Part shown: one piece after another, positions 1 through 11,050 of the stretch
Numbering within the stretch: the stretch's first letter is position 1
How the letters are laid out: every line of letters starts with the position of its first letter
DNA from: Methanobacterium sp. UBA353
GTDB lineage: Archaea > Methanobacteriota > Methanobacteria > Methanobacteriales > Methanobacteriaceae
Length of the DNA: 25,290 bases
Reading direction: 5' to 3'
Assembly: GCA_002496805.1 (NCBI GenBank)
Contig: DALO01000031.1
Coordinates: 11,855-37,144 of the forward strand
Position numbers and translations under genes: made by a program
Notes under the pieces: model-generated
Told to the model about the DNA's origin: nothing
Database searches by the model: none
Seen by the model: the letters and a program-made list of their open reading frames with translations, nothing else

Positions 1-72
1 GATAACCAGATAGTTTCATCTAATAATAATACTAACAATAAAGATATAGCAATCAAAAAATTAGAACTTTGA
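1..72 (+). CDS. possible C-terminal tail of an upstream gene (partial)
   Basis: Frame 1 is open from the first base to a TGA at 70-72 and encodes 23 residues with an Asn/Ser-rich stretch followed by a lysine-rich end (IAIKKLEL). The other two plus frames stop within the first 12 bases. This could be the last codons of a gene that starts outside the window, about 90 bases before dapL. The piece is too short to name and a 23-codon open frame can occur by chance in AT-rich DNA. Confidence 0.35.
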   Translation, partial: DNQIVSSNNNTNNKDIAIKKLEL

Positions 73-100
73 ACAAAACTGGTTAAATTTAGCCAAATTA

Positions 101-110
101 TTGTATATAT
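101..110 (+). promoter_or_regulatory. candidate TATA box for dapL
   Basis: TATATAT at 104-110 follows a purine/A-rich stretch (CCAAATTA) that could act as a BRE. It lies about 52 bases before the dapL ATG, so transcription starting some 25 bases downstream would leave a leader carrying the ribosome binding site GAGGTG (149-154). Recognised by eye only. Confidence 0.45.
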
Positions 111-161
111 GTGAAATACGATTCTGGTAACATATAATTTAAAAAATCGAGGTGTAGGAAA

Positions 162-1397
162 ATGTCAGTTAAAATCAATGAAAATTATCAGTTATTAAAG
201 GCCAATTACATATTCTCTGAAATAGACCAGAGGGTTGAAGACTATCAAAATGATCACCCTCAATCAGATATAATCAGGATGGGCGTGGGAGATGTCACCC
301 GACCCTTAACACCCACTGTAGAGGAGGCATTCCGGAATGCAGTGAGGGAAATGGGCGACCCAGAAACTTTCCGAGGCTACGGACCATACCAGGGGTACGA
401 CTTTCTACTGGACAATATAATAGAGAAGGACTACGCATCACTGGGAATAAAACTGGAAAGAAGTGAAGTATTTGTAAGTGACGGTGCAAAATGTGACACT
501 GGAAATATCCAGGAAATCTTCGCCCTGGACAATAAAGTGGCAGTTACCGACCCAGTGTATCCGGTATATGTGGATAGTAACGTTATGGCCGGCAGGACCG
601 GGCCAATGGGTGATGATGGACGGTACCAGAACCTGGTCTACCTCCCCTGCACCGAGGAAAACGGGTTCGTGCCAGAACTACCACAGGAAGAAGTGGACCT
701 GATCTACCTCTGCTATCCCAACAACCCCACAGGAACCACCTTAACCAAGGAGGAGTTGAAGGAGTGGGTGGACTACGCCAGGGACCATAAATCTATCATA
801 CTTTTTGATGCAGCCTATGAATCGTACATCCGGGAGGATCATATACCTCACAGCATATACGAGGTTGAAGGAGCCCGTGAAGTGGCCATTGAATTCAGAA
901 GCTTCTCTAAAAACGCAGGGTTCACTGGCACCCGCTGCGCATTCACCGTGGTCCCCGAAGAATTAACTGGTTATGACGTGGATGGAAAATCCCATAACCT
1001 CAACCAGATGTGGTTCAGAAGACAGACCACCAAATTCAATGGAGTTTCCTACCCAGTACAGGTAGCGGCCCAAGCAGTATACTCACCAGAAGGACAAGAA
1101 GAGATTAAAAAAACCGTGGACTACTACATGAACAACGCATCCATTATTTACAACAGCCTGAAAACCATTGGTTTGAAAGTCCACGGAGGGGTTAACTCAC
1201 CTTATATCTGGGTTAAAACACCTGAAAAAATGAATTCCTGGCAGTTCTTTGACCTGCTGCTGGAAAATGTTCAGATAGTAGGAACCCCTGGAGTAGGGTT
1301 CGGACCTAGCGGAGAAGGTTACTTCAGATTAACCGCCTTTAACACCCTAAAAAATACAGAAGAAGCCATGGAAAGGTTGTCTAAGTTAGCAATATAG
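162..1397 (+). CDS. dapL: LL-diaminopimelate aminotransferase
   Basis: A 411-residue fold-type I PLP aminotransferase. DapL converts tetrahydrodipicolinate to LL-2,6-diaminopimelate in one transamination with glutamate, the short route to diaminopimelate and lysine known from plants, Chlamydia and methanogens. Visible marks are the N-terminal stretch IIRMGVGDVTRPL, the Asn-Pro motif NNPTGT (187-192), the cofactor aspartate in FDAAYE (D215) and the Schiff-base lysine in SFSKNAGFTGTR (K250). The length is normal for the family. The ATG follows GAGGTG by 7 bases. The gene has its own upstream promoter-like region and ends in a T-rich convergent junction with rfbD. It is clearly richer in G+C than the surface-glycan genes at the other end of the window. 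The family assignment rests on overall sequence recognition. Confidence 0.93.
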   Translation: MSVKINENYQLLKANYIFSEIDQRVEDYQNDHPQSDIIRMGVGDVTRPLTPTVEEAFRNAVREMGDPETFRGYGPYQGYDFLLDNIIEKDYASLGIKLERSEVFVSDGAKCDTGNIQEIFALDNKVAVTDPVYPVYVDSNVMAGRTGPMGDDGRYQNLVYLPCTEENGFVPELPQEEVDLIYLCYPNNPTGTTLTKEELKEWVDYARDHKSIILFDAAYESYIREDHIPHSIYEVEGAREVAIEFRSFSKNAGFTGTRCAFTVVPEELTGYDVDGKSHNLNQMWFRRQTTKFNGVSYPVQVAAQAVYSPEGQEEIKKTVDYYMNNASIIYNSLKTIGLKVHGGVNSPYIWVKTPEKMNSWQFFDLLLENVQIVGTPGVGFGPSGEGYFRLTAFNTLKNTEEAMERLSKLAI

Positions 1398-1417
1398 ACA
1401 GATTTTTCAAATACCGC

Positions 1418-1462
1418 AAAAAAAGTACTTCTTTTTTTACTTATTTTTCACCATTTTTTTTT
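1418..1462. terminator. bidirectional oligo-T terminator between dapL and rfbD
   Basis: The 107-base convergent gap holds plus-strand T runs at 1432-1438, 1444-1448 and 1454-1462, which suit termination of dapL, and an A7 run at 1418-1424 that reads as T7 on the minus strand and suits termination of rfbD. The palindrome AAGTACTT sits between the A and first T runs. Archaeal RNA polymerase terminates at T tracts, so this is the likely role. Confidence 0.6.
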
Positions 1463-1504
1463 ACTTATTTTCTGGGGAAAATGTTTTTATTATGAAATAT
1501 TTCA

Positions 1505-2341
1505 TTACAATAAATCCATGTATTCCTTTAATGCGTCTTTAAAACTCCTTATTTTTGGGAATCCTTCCATTTTCCAGTTATGATTTTCGAGGACTGAATA
1601 TTTAGGTCTTGAAGCTGCACTTCCAAATTCTTCTGTGGTCACCGGTTTCAGGTTAACCTTTTTACCGGCTATGTCAAAGATTAACTGGGCATATTCATAC
1701 CAGGTACAATGTTGGCTGTTGGTAATGTGATAAATACCGTAAACTGGTTTTTCTATGAGTTTTGCTATGGCGTTGGATAGATCTACAGTGTAGGTAGGGG
1801 ATCCTATCTGGTCGCCTACAACAGATATCTGGTCATGAGTTTCAGCCAGTTTAAGCATGGTGGTTATAAAATTGGGGCCATGATAGCCATATAACCATGA
1901 TGTCCTCACTATGTAAAATTTGTTGAGTAAGTCACGGATGTATACTTCGCCTAGTAGTTTGGTTTTCCCATAGATACTTAACGGGTTTGTCTGGTCGTAT
2001 TCATGGTAGGGACTGCCTTTAGTACCATCAAAGACATAATCAGTGCTTATGTAAACCAGTGCACTGTCTGTTTCTTTGCAGGCTACTGCCACATTCCGGG
2101 TTCCTAGACTATTTACTTTGTAAGCGAGGTCTGCTTGAGATTCACTTCCATCAACATCAGTGAAAGCAGCTGCATGAATCACCACGTCTGGATTGATCTT
2201 TTTCACTGTTTCAATAGTTTTATTGATGTCGGTAATGTCCATGGTGTTGATAGTGGTGGTGCTAAGCTCATGGTTTTTTGACATGACCTTCACTAAATCG
2301 TGGCCTAGCATTCCTTCTGCACCGATTATTAAAACTTTCAT
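1505..2341 (-). CDS. rfbD: dTDP-4-dehydrorhamnose reductase (RmlD family)
   Basis: A 278-residue extended short-chain dehydrogenase of the RmlD family, which reduces dTDP-4-keto-L-rhamnose to dTDP-L-rhamnose with NAD(P)H. The Rossmann glycine motif IIGAEGMLG is at residues 5-13, STDYVFDG at 99-106 (Thr of the catalytic triad) and YGKTK at 124-128 (catalytic Tyr124 and Lys128). The C-terminal SRPKYSVLENHNW region is typical of the family. AGGA (2351-2354) lies 9 bases before the ATG. The usual partners rfbA, rfbB and rfbC are not in this window, so the substrate supply must come from elsewhere; it may also serve a related nucleotide sugar. It lies 114 bases downstream of argJ on the same strand, without an obvious functional link. 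Confidence 0.85.
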   Translation of the reverse strand: MKVLIIGAEGMLGHDLVKVMSKNHELSTTTINTMDITDINKTIETVKKINPDVVIHAAAFTDVDGSESQADLAYKVNSLGTRNVAVACKETDSALVYISTDYVFDGTKGSPYHEYDQTNPLSIYGKTKLLGEVYIRDLLNKFYIVRTSWLYGYHGPNFITTMLKLAETHDQISVVGDQIGSPTYTVDLSNAIAKLIEKPVYGIYHITNSQHCTWYEYAQLIFDIAGKKVNLKPVTTEEFGSAASRPKYSVLENHNWKMEGFPKIRSFKDALKEYMDLL

Positions 2342-2455
2342 GATATCTATTCCTAATTTTATTTTACTGGGCTGATAATACCCCTAACTATATTCAAACC
2401 ATCAGATTATGCTTACACCTGATTTACTGCTATGTATCCATTCCAATTTTTGGTC

Positions 2456-3649
2456 TTAAGTTGAGTACTCAGAATTGATGCGCACATAATCATAACTAAG
2501 ATCACAGCCATATGAAGTTGCTTCATGTCTTCCAAGGGCCAGATCGATGGTGATTTTGATTTCTTCTCGTTCCATTATGCTTTCTGCCAGTTCCAGTTTT
2601 TTAGTGCCTTCAAAAGCCAATATTTTTCCATGAGAAACAACGTCAACCAGGCGTTCCATATCTTCCAGGCGAACACTAATAGTATCTTCATTAATATTTG
2701 CCCCTGAATATCCTAATGCTGCAATAATCCGGCCCCAATTAGGATCAGCACCAAACAATGCTGTTTTTACGAGTGGAGATGTTACTATGGATTTAGCCGC
2801 CTTTTTGGCATCATCTAATGTTTGAGCACCCTTCACTTTAACTTCCATTAATTTGGTTGCTCCTTCACCATCATGGGCCATCATTTTTGCCAGCTTAGCA
2901 CAGAGATGTTCTAAGGCTTCCTGGAAATTTTCATCTATTTTTCCCTGTCCAGGTTTAGACATGATCAAGACAGTGTCATTGGTGCTTTGATCCCCATCTA
3001 CAACCACCATGTTAAAGGTTTTATCAACCGCTTTTTTTAGAGATTCTTCCAATTCTTCAGGGCTGGCTTCAATATCTGTAGTTATAAACGAGAGCATGGT
3101 GGCCATGTTAGGGGCTATCATTCCCGAACCCTTAGTAATACCACCTATACATATTTTCTGACCATTTTTTAGATGTGTTTTAACGGAATATTCTTTAGGA
3201 TATGTGTCAGTGGTCATGATGGCTTCAGCAGCACTTCGGGAAGCTTCTCTAGAATTATTTAGTCTTAGCAGTGCATCATCTATTAGATTACTAATTTCGG
3301 GTAAAGGAAGTTGCCTGCCAATGATGCCTGTCGATGCAACTGCCACATCTTCCTGGGGGATGTTGAGATTTCTAGCTACCTGGGCGGCCATATGCTCCGC
3401 GTTTTCAATTCCTTTTCGACCTGTGAAACAGTTTGCATTACCGCTATTGGCCACTATCGCCGAAAGTTTGCCATTTTTAACTGCTTTTTTAGTGACAGTT
3501 ATGGGGGCAGCTTGAACTTTGTTACTGGTGAAAACTGCAGCTACATTGCAGTCTGGATAGTGGATTATTGCCACTCCATAATTTTCTTCACAGGCCCCGG
3601 CAGCTTTAACATTTTCAACTGCACACAAGCCACCTTCAATTGTTTTCAT
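2456..3649 (-). CDS. argJ: bifunctional ornithine acetyltransferase / N-acetylglutamate synthase
   Basis: A 397-residue ArgJ. The enzyme moves the acetyl group from N-acetylornithine to glutamate in cyclic arginine synthesis; bifunctional forms also acetylate glutamate from acetyl-CoA. The protein self-cleaves before a conserved threonine: here the KGSGMIAP segment (173-180) is followed by NMATML, with Thr184 as the nucleophile of the beta chain. Other conserved blocks are NSGNAN (68-73), STGIIG (106-111), DGDQSTNDT and GADPNWGRI. The ATG follows GGAG (3656-3659) at 6 bases. Length is typical. Whether this copy is mono- or bifunctional cannot be told from sequence by eye. It stands apart from other arginine genes here. 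Confidence 0.92.
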   Translation of the reverse strand: MKTIEGGLCAVENVKAAGACEENYGVAIIHYPDCNVAAVFTSNKVQAAPITVTKKAVKNGKLSAIVANSGNANCFTGRKGIENAEHMAAQVARNLNIPQEDVAVASTGIIGRQLPLPEISNLIDDALLRLNNSREASRSAAEAIMTTDTYPKEYSVKTHLKNGQKICIGGITKGSGMIAPNMATMLSFITTDIEASPEELEESLKKAVDKTFNMVVVDGDQSTNDTVLIMSKPGQGKIDENFQEALEHLCAKLAKMMAHDGEGATKLMEVKVKGAQTLDDAKKAAKSIVTSPLVKTALFGADPNWGRIIAALGYSGANINEDTISVRLEDMERLVDVVSHGKILAFEGTKKLELAESIMEREEIKITIDLALGRHEATSYGCDLSYDYVRINSEYST

Positions 3650-3765
3650 ATTCTGCTCCGCCTTGATAATATTTATTGAAGAAGAAATTCTTATTTTAAT
3701 AATGTGATATTAATTTTAATTTAATAGAATTGGTGATATTGAAAACGCATCCAATATAAGGGAGG

Positions 3766-4080
3766 TTAGTGGGTGTTGTTGGTTGAACTATTGGTTGGTG
3801 GTTGAACTGGGGGGTTTTGCTGGTTGTTTCCATTATTAGTATTCTCAGAATTGGAATGGGAAGGGGTTTGTGTTATTGTAGGGATGTTGGTTTCATTATC
3901 GCTGGTGTTTTTTACGTTGTAGATTATGGGGAACTCACCGGTAGAGTTATTAGTGAAGTAGGAATTATTTGCATCTTTAAGATATAATCCTGAGAATACA
4001 CTGGCACCAGTTCCGAAGCCAAATGCAATGAATGATATGATTAGAGATATAATGGCTTTTGCTTTAATATTTTCTTTCAT
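3766..4080 (-). CDS. small membrane-anchored or secreted Asn/Thr/Pro-rich protein
   Basis: I do not recognise a family. The 104 residues begin with a short basic stretch (MKENIKAKA) and one hydrophobic segment at about 9-32, a signal peptide or membrane anchor. The rest is low-complexity, rich in Asn, Thr, Ser and Pro, ending in a Pro/Gln/Asn tail. It carries seven N-X-S/T sequons (Asn 38, 44, 45, 58, 62, 97 and 101), so the mature part could be N-glycosylated outside the cell. AGGA (4088-4091) lies 7 bases before the ATG, which supports translation. It sits alone between argJ and the palm-protein gene with 79-116-base gaps on both sides. Its role is unknown; a surface stalk or spacer is a guess. 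Confidence 0.6.
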   Translation of the reverse strand: MKENIKAKAIISLIISFIAFGFGTGASVFSGLYLKDANNSYFTNNSTGEFPIIYNVKNTSDNETNIPTITQTPSHSNSENTNNGNNQQNPPVQPPTNSSTNNTH

Positions 4081-4159
4081 CTCTGGTTCCTTCTATTACT
4101 TTTTAAAATATAACTTGGTACAGCATAACTTAATTAATAAACTACTATCTATCTGTAAG

Positions 4160-5368
4160 TTAAGCGGTTATGGCATAAAGTAAAGCTAATCCTATGGCAA
4201 CCAGGCCAAATTCCCAATGTCCTATATTCCATCCGATTAGGGTGACCAAGAAAACAAAGACAAATATCAGGACTACGTTGCCTTTTTTTTCCAGTAGAAA
4301 TTCAACTATTGTACGGCTGAATTCTGATGGGACGAAATAAGCGTAAATTCCATCTGCCAGATCGAAAACCATGACTGGGGAATTATCCCAGATTTTTATA
4401 TCATCAGCCATCTGAGCTCTTTCACCAGCTTCGCGTCGGCTTTTACCAATACCTACTCTCAGTCTAGCGCCATTGTTGAGAGCATGCCAAGATGAATCGA
4501 TTCCCGCACGGAGGGCTGCGTCTTTGGTTGGTAAGTTAGCTATGAGGTCATCCCCACCTTCACGGTAACCTTCGATTTTGCCTTTACACTCTTTTTCAAT
4601 GAAATTTTTGATTTCATTCATGATTTCGACCAATCTGTCTCGGCCTTGATCTTCAATGAACTGTGTTGAGTCAAAAGCATCAATGAAAAGATAGTTATCG
4701 TAAACTGCTGGTGTTCCTTCTAGTTTTGTGAGTTTACTGGAAAATACAATTGCAAATTCACCACCCAGCTTGGTGAAACCTACACCAGATGTTTCCCCTA
4801 TTTGTTTGTTGAGGTTGATGGATCGTTCAATGGCTGCTGCCCCTGTCATTCCAACAGCGGATCTTACATCAATTTCTTTTTCCATACCAATCTTTATTAA
4901 CTCAATACCGACACGTATTGCATCATTTTTGGATAGAAGTCGGGATACAATTTCGGTGTTGCTTCTTTCTACAATCACACCGTTTTCTTCTTTGATTAAT
5001 TGGACGAACTGGTCGATTATTCCCTTGTATCCACTGAAAACTTCCACATAGAGATAACGATCACTGCCCATTATTATATTGCTTAAAAGAGCGTATTCGT
5101 TAACGTCATTTTCAGCTGGTTTTATTTCAACAAACCGACGATTTTCAGGGATGTTACCCCTACCAACTTCCTTTAATAAATTTTGAAAAATGTTTTCAGT
5201 TGTAATATGGGCTTTCTCTATCTCCAATAGCATGGTGTGGGTGTAGTTAACCATTTCCACATATTCTTGTTCTCTTTCATTGGTTGGATAGTATTTGGTT
5301 CCAATGCTTAAAACCCGATGTTTTAAAAGAAACCCGAAAAGCGTCTTCAAAAAGTAATTACCAGCCAT
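4160..5368 (-). CDS. membrane-anchored palm-domain protein (GTP cyclohydrolase III / cyclase-like)
   Basis: A 402-residue protein of no family I can name firmly. Residues 225-325 have the layout of a nucleotidyl-cyclase palm domain: a first strand with YLFIDAFDS (D230, D233), a hairpin GYREGGDDLIANLP (GGDD 271-274), then LRVGIGKSRREA and a helix with ADDIKIW. This resembles the second half of archaeal GTP cyclohydrolase III, which carries a GGDN motif. Residues 104-190 look like a degenerate first copy (YLYVEVFS, then RSAVGMTGAAAIERS) lacking the acidic motif, as in the two-palm archaeal enzyme. Two hydrophobic segments at about 364-381 and 386-400 anchor the C-terminus, unlike the soluble enzyme of about 270 residues. 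The gene starts immediately after the stop of the nuclease gene (TAAATG) behind GGGAGGAG, the last gene of the tgtA operon. Nucleotide substrate and product are unknown. Confidence 0.62.
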   Translation of the reverse strand: MAGNYFLKTLFGFLLKHRVLSIGTKYYPTNEREQEYVEMVNYTHTMLLEIEKAHITTENIFQNLLKEVGRGNIPENRRFVEIKPAENDVNEYALLSNIIMGSDRYLYVEVFSGYKGIIDQFVQLIKEENGVIVERSNTEIVSRLLSKNDAIRVGIELIKIGMEKEIDVRSAVGMTGAAAIERSINLNKQIGETSGVGFTKLGGEFAIVFSSKLTKLEGTPAVYDNYLFIDAFDSTQFIEDQGRDRLVEIMNEIKNFIEKECKGKIEGYREGGDDLIANLPTKDAALRAGIDSSWHALNNGARLRVGIGKSRREAGERAQMADDIKIWDNSPVMVFDLADGIYAYFVPSEFSRTIVEFLLEKKGNVVLIFVFVFLVTLIGWNIGHWEFGLVAIGLALLYAITA

Positions 5369-6391
<1,023 letters not shown>

Positions 6392-6395
6392 TAAA

Positions 6396-7139
6396 TCACC
6401 TACGTACATTTTCATAATTGGCCAGACAACTGGTTTTTCCATCGGCTGTGTTTAAGAAGATTTCTATATTATCATCATCTATATTAACTGTGTTGAAAGA
6501 TGCTGGATCCTTTCCCCGTAACTTCAGTGAAGACACTGTTCCGGCAGTTGAAAATGCTGTGTTCTGAACCATCCATACATGTGGCACATGTTTATGTCCA
6601 GACAACACTATGTCTGCATCTTTTTTTATTATTGAGTAGAGAATATCTCCGGCATCACTTAAAACATTTCTTTCTCTTCCAGTTCGAGGAACCGGTATTA
6701 TATGGTGGTGTAGGGCAATGATGGTTTGCATATCCTTGGAAGATGCATCATCGAGTTGATTTTCCATCCATGCTTGCTGAGCTCTTCCCACTTTACCATA
6801 GTTAAGGTCAGGTTCACTGCTGTCTAATCCCATAATTTTTATTCCATCCAAATTCTGGAGACATCCATAACGGTCCCGGATCAGTTCACGGAAACATTGG
6901 TCACCCACGTGCCGGGCATCATGGTTGCCAGGAACAACCATAAGGGGGGATTTTATCATTTCTAAATATTTGGCTGCCTGTTCCATTTCAATGTAATAAC
7001 CATTTTCAGTGAGGTCTCCGGTCATAATGGTGACATCAGGAGCCAAGTCATTAATAATGTCCACTGATTGTAGGAGTAAATCTTCTTGGAAGGATATTGA
7101 ACCTACATGAAAGTCAGAGATATGGACAATAAAAACCAT
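6396..7139 (-). CDS. metallophosphoesterase, Icc/CpdA-like
   Basis: A 247-residue calcineurin-like phosphoesterase with all metal motifs: D-x-H in ISDFHVG (D9, H11), GDLTENG (41-47), GNHD (71-74), a histidine after the fourth strand (ALHHH, 142-146) and GHKH (181-184). The order and size fit class III cyclic-nucleotide phosphodiesterases (Icc/CpdA), although the family also cleaves other phosphodiesters and 2',3'-cyclic phosphates. The ATG directly follows the NAC stop (TAAATG), with GAGGTT (7147-7152) 7 bases upstream, so translation is probably coupled. The next gene encodes a predicted nuclease and the one after that a palm-domain protein, so the substrate could be an RNA end, a cyclic nucleotide or a palm-domain product. 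No signal peptide is seen; it should be cytoplasmic. Confidence 0.85.
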   Translation of the reverse strand: MVFIVHISDFHVGSISFQEDLLLQSVDIINDLAPDVTIMTGDLTENGYYIEMEQAAKYLEMIKSPLMVVPGNHDARHVGDQCFRELIRDRYGCLQNLDGIKIMGLDSSEPDLNYGKVGRAQQAWMENQLDDASSKDMQTIIALHHHIIPVPRTGRERNVLSDAGDILYSIIKKDADIVLSGHKHVPHVWMVQNTAFSTAGTVSSLKLRGKDPASFNTVNIDDDNIEIFLNTADGKTSCLANYENVRR

Positions 7140-7492
7140 TTAACTTAACCTCAATATAGCCTCAGCCAGATCTCCATTGGTTTCTTCCAGTGTTTTTTTA
7201 GCCTTTTCCGTAGTTACTCCTGTCTGGGCAGCCACTAATTCAACATCATCATCAGGTATTACTAGTTCAACCTCAATTTTCCTTTCTTTGGATTTTCCAG
7301 ATATCTGATAAGTATCTTGACCCATAAAATTCATCAGATTAACCTTGGGGTTGCTGATTACTACTTCTTTATTTTTAAATTTGATTATAACTTCATTTAC
7401 GCCTTTAACATCTTTCATGTCCATGCCCATTTGTTTCATGGCTCTTTGCATCTGTTTAAGCTGTTTCGGATTCATTCCTGCACTTGGTATCA

Positions 7493-7493
<1 letters not shown>
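7140..7493 (-). CDS. nac: archaeal nascent polypeptide-associated complex protein
   Basis: A 117-residue archaeal alpha-NAC homologue that binds ribosomes and nascent chains as a homodimer. The start is Met-rich (GMNPKQLKQMQRAMKQMGM), the NAC beta-barrel domain runs from about 30 to 75 (VIIKFKNKEVVISNPKV, TYQISG), and a UBA domain occupies about 78-117 (VELVAAQTGV, KKTLEETNGDLAEAI). Its ATG overlaps the tgtA stop by one base (TAATG), behind GGAGGC (7499-7504), so the two are translated together. Size and domain order are as expected. Confidence 0.93.
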
Positions 7494-9481
<1,988 letters not shown>

Positions 9482-9587
9482 TATTTCACCTATAGTACCG
9501 TTTGATTATGAATTAAATTAAATTTCAGTGATTGACTTGAATAGAGAGAACAACACCAATTCAAGATCAATCCCCATCTAACTGCCA

Positions 9588-10826
9588 TCATCCCTTAATA
9601 ATTCTTTTTAACCGATTTTCCATTTCTTTGATCCGGGCAGTGGATGTTGGGTATCTTTCCTGTTTGCAGTGGCATATGCATTCTGAAAACTGGGGACATA
9701 CCAGATAACGGGATTCATCTGAGTCAAGATCTTTTATTCCAATTTTTCTTAAATGTTTTAATACTCTTCTTCGGAATTTCTCATCATCAATATCTTTCAT
9801 CAAGTAAATCGGTGCTTTAACCGTAGAGGCCAGTTTAGTTTCACCTCTGGCTTGGCTGCGTTCTTTCTGACGTTTTGTTCTAATATTTTCTGGCAAACTG
9901 TTTAATTCAGGATCCCGATAGGGGATCCCAACATCAGATAGGGCGATTATACGTTCATCATCATGATTTAAAGGTCGGTATATTTTTTCAGGATTTGAAC
10001 TGGCAATTGTACCTCCCTTGCGCCCCATTGCTGGTCCTTCTCCTACTTCTAACCCCGCATTGACTAGGGCGTATCTTACTGGTGCCGATGCAGTGTAAGT
10101 TAAGATCATACCATCATCGTTTAGTAATTCACTTATTTTCTGGATAAACTCCTGACTAAACAGTTCAGGAGATTTCGCAGGACTAAATGGGTCCAGGAAT
10201 ATGGCATCATATTCCTTAGTTTGGAAAATCCCATTAATCATCTTCCGAGCATCTTGACAGTGCACATGTAGATCTACATGACTGGGAATCTTTCGTTCTA
10301 CATCTTGAAATGTAAGATAATTATTTCGGATAAGATAGTCTTCAAATGCTTTTTTAATGTACTCATGTGATTTGATAGGGCTGGGGATTAGCAAAGCTAC
10401 TGCCAAAGTTTCCCAGGACACTTCAACCATATCTATCGTTATGTGTTTCAATTGGAATTTATCTCTATGACCTAAGAATTTTTCCAGTACAGTTGCTGCA
10501 TTGATACCGAGTCCGGTGCAGATATCAAGAATTTTAAGGTCTTTTTTAGATTCCATCCTTAAAGGGTTAACATATTTGATTTGAGCCTCACGCACACCAC
10601 CGTGACTAGTGTGCATGGTTTCAGAAGGATGACTAGATTCCTCTGAGCGTAAAGTGCAAGACCCGTCATCTGTTTCCACAATATACTTTTTCATTTCATT
10701 AGCTGCAGATTGGCGTGCATTAGAATCACCCCTTTTTTCAGATGCAGACCATTCCCTTACTAAGGAAATAATTCTCTTTTCAGGCGTGAGAGGATTATAA
10801 ATGGGGCTATCAATAGAATTTTTCAT
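9588..10826 (-). CDS. MnmC-like SAM-dependent methyltransferase
   Basis: A 412-residue protein with a class I methyltransferase fold of the MnmC/MnmD type. Motif I is ILDICTGLGINAA (99-111), an acidic residue follows in TIDMVEVS, and the catalytic-region signature is AIFLDPFSPAKSPELFS (208-224), very like bacterial MnmC. MGRKGGT (267-273) also fits. In bacteria MnmC completes mnm5(s2)U34 in tRNA; in archaea the substrate is not known to me. The C-terminus after about 310 is extra: a basic stretch, then four cysteines (C377, C383, C385, C387) that could bind metal or an Fe-S cluster. The gene precedes tgtA on the same strand with a 106-base gap, which suits a role in tRNA modification. Confidence 0.78.
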   Translation of the reverse strand: MKNSIDSPIYNPLTPEKRIISLVREWSASEKRGDSNARQSAANEMKKYIVETDDGSCTLRSEESSHPSETMHTSHGGVREAQIKYVNPLRMESKKDLKILDICTGLGINAATVLEKFLGHRDKFQLKHITIDMVEVSWETLAVALLIPSPIKSHEYIKKAFEDYLIRNNYLTFQDVERKIPSHVDLHVHCQDARKMINGIFQTKEYDAIFLDPFSPAKSPELFSQEFIQKISELLNDDGMILTYTASAPVRYALVNAGLEVGEGPAMGRKGGTIASSNPEKIYRPLNHDDERIIALSDVGIPYRDPELNSLPENIRTKRQKERSQARGETKLASTVKAPIYLMKDIDDEKFRRRVLKHLRKIGIKDLDSDESRYLVCPQFSECICHCKQERYPTSTARIKEMENRLKRIIKG

Positions 10827-10950
10827 GAAAATGAACTCTAATTTTATTTTTATTCAATCCACATTTTTAGGAGTTAACTAGTAGATTATACTAGGTGATA
10901 ATTATAATTGATTTGTTTAGACAATTTATTCGGATATTATAATCAGATAG

Positions 10951-11028
10951 TAGTATAAATAATAGTCTCGAACTATAAATGAGTTAGTTCAACTATAAAT
11001 CTAATAATATAATTTAAACATAGAACTA
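10951..11028. promoter_or_regulatory. phased AACTATAAAT repeats with AACTA/TAGTT half-sites
   Basis: In the divergent gap between the MnmC-like gene and the flavoprotein gene, TAGTATAAAT (10951-10960), AACTATAAAT (10971-10980) and AACTATAAAT (10991-11000) repeat at exactly 20-base steps. GAACTA (10970-10975) and TAGTTC (10985-10990) form an inverted repeat, TAGTTCAACTA (10985-10995) is a perfect palindrome, and another GAACTA lies at 11023-11028. The order and phasing suggest a regulator-binding cluster, though TATAAAT could also be a set of TATA boxes. Confidence 0.45.
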
Positions 11029-11050
11029 CTTAAAATTAAGGATATTGTAG

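Noticed and set aside
3204..3679. Overlapping plus-strand frames of 103 and 122 codons opposite argJ
   Set aside because: They are antisense to a well-conserved argJ, have no ribosome binding site and a Ser/Phe/Cys-rich composition expected of a shadow frame.
4728..5051. Plus-strand frame of 107 codons opposite the palm-domain gene
   Set aside because: Antisense to a gene with coherent motifs and operon context; Ser/Ile/Thr-rich translation without domain features.
6392..6442. Longer N-terminus of the NYN nuclease from ATG 6442
   Set aside because: It would overlap the phosphoesterase gene by 47 bases, lacks a ribosome binding site, and adds residues before the first strand of the fold.
10951..11000. 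Possible CRISPR-like array
   Set aside because: Only three units of about 10 bases at 20-base spacing, far too short for CRISPR repeats and spacers, and no cas genes nearby.
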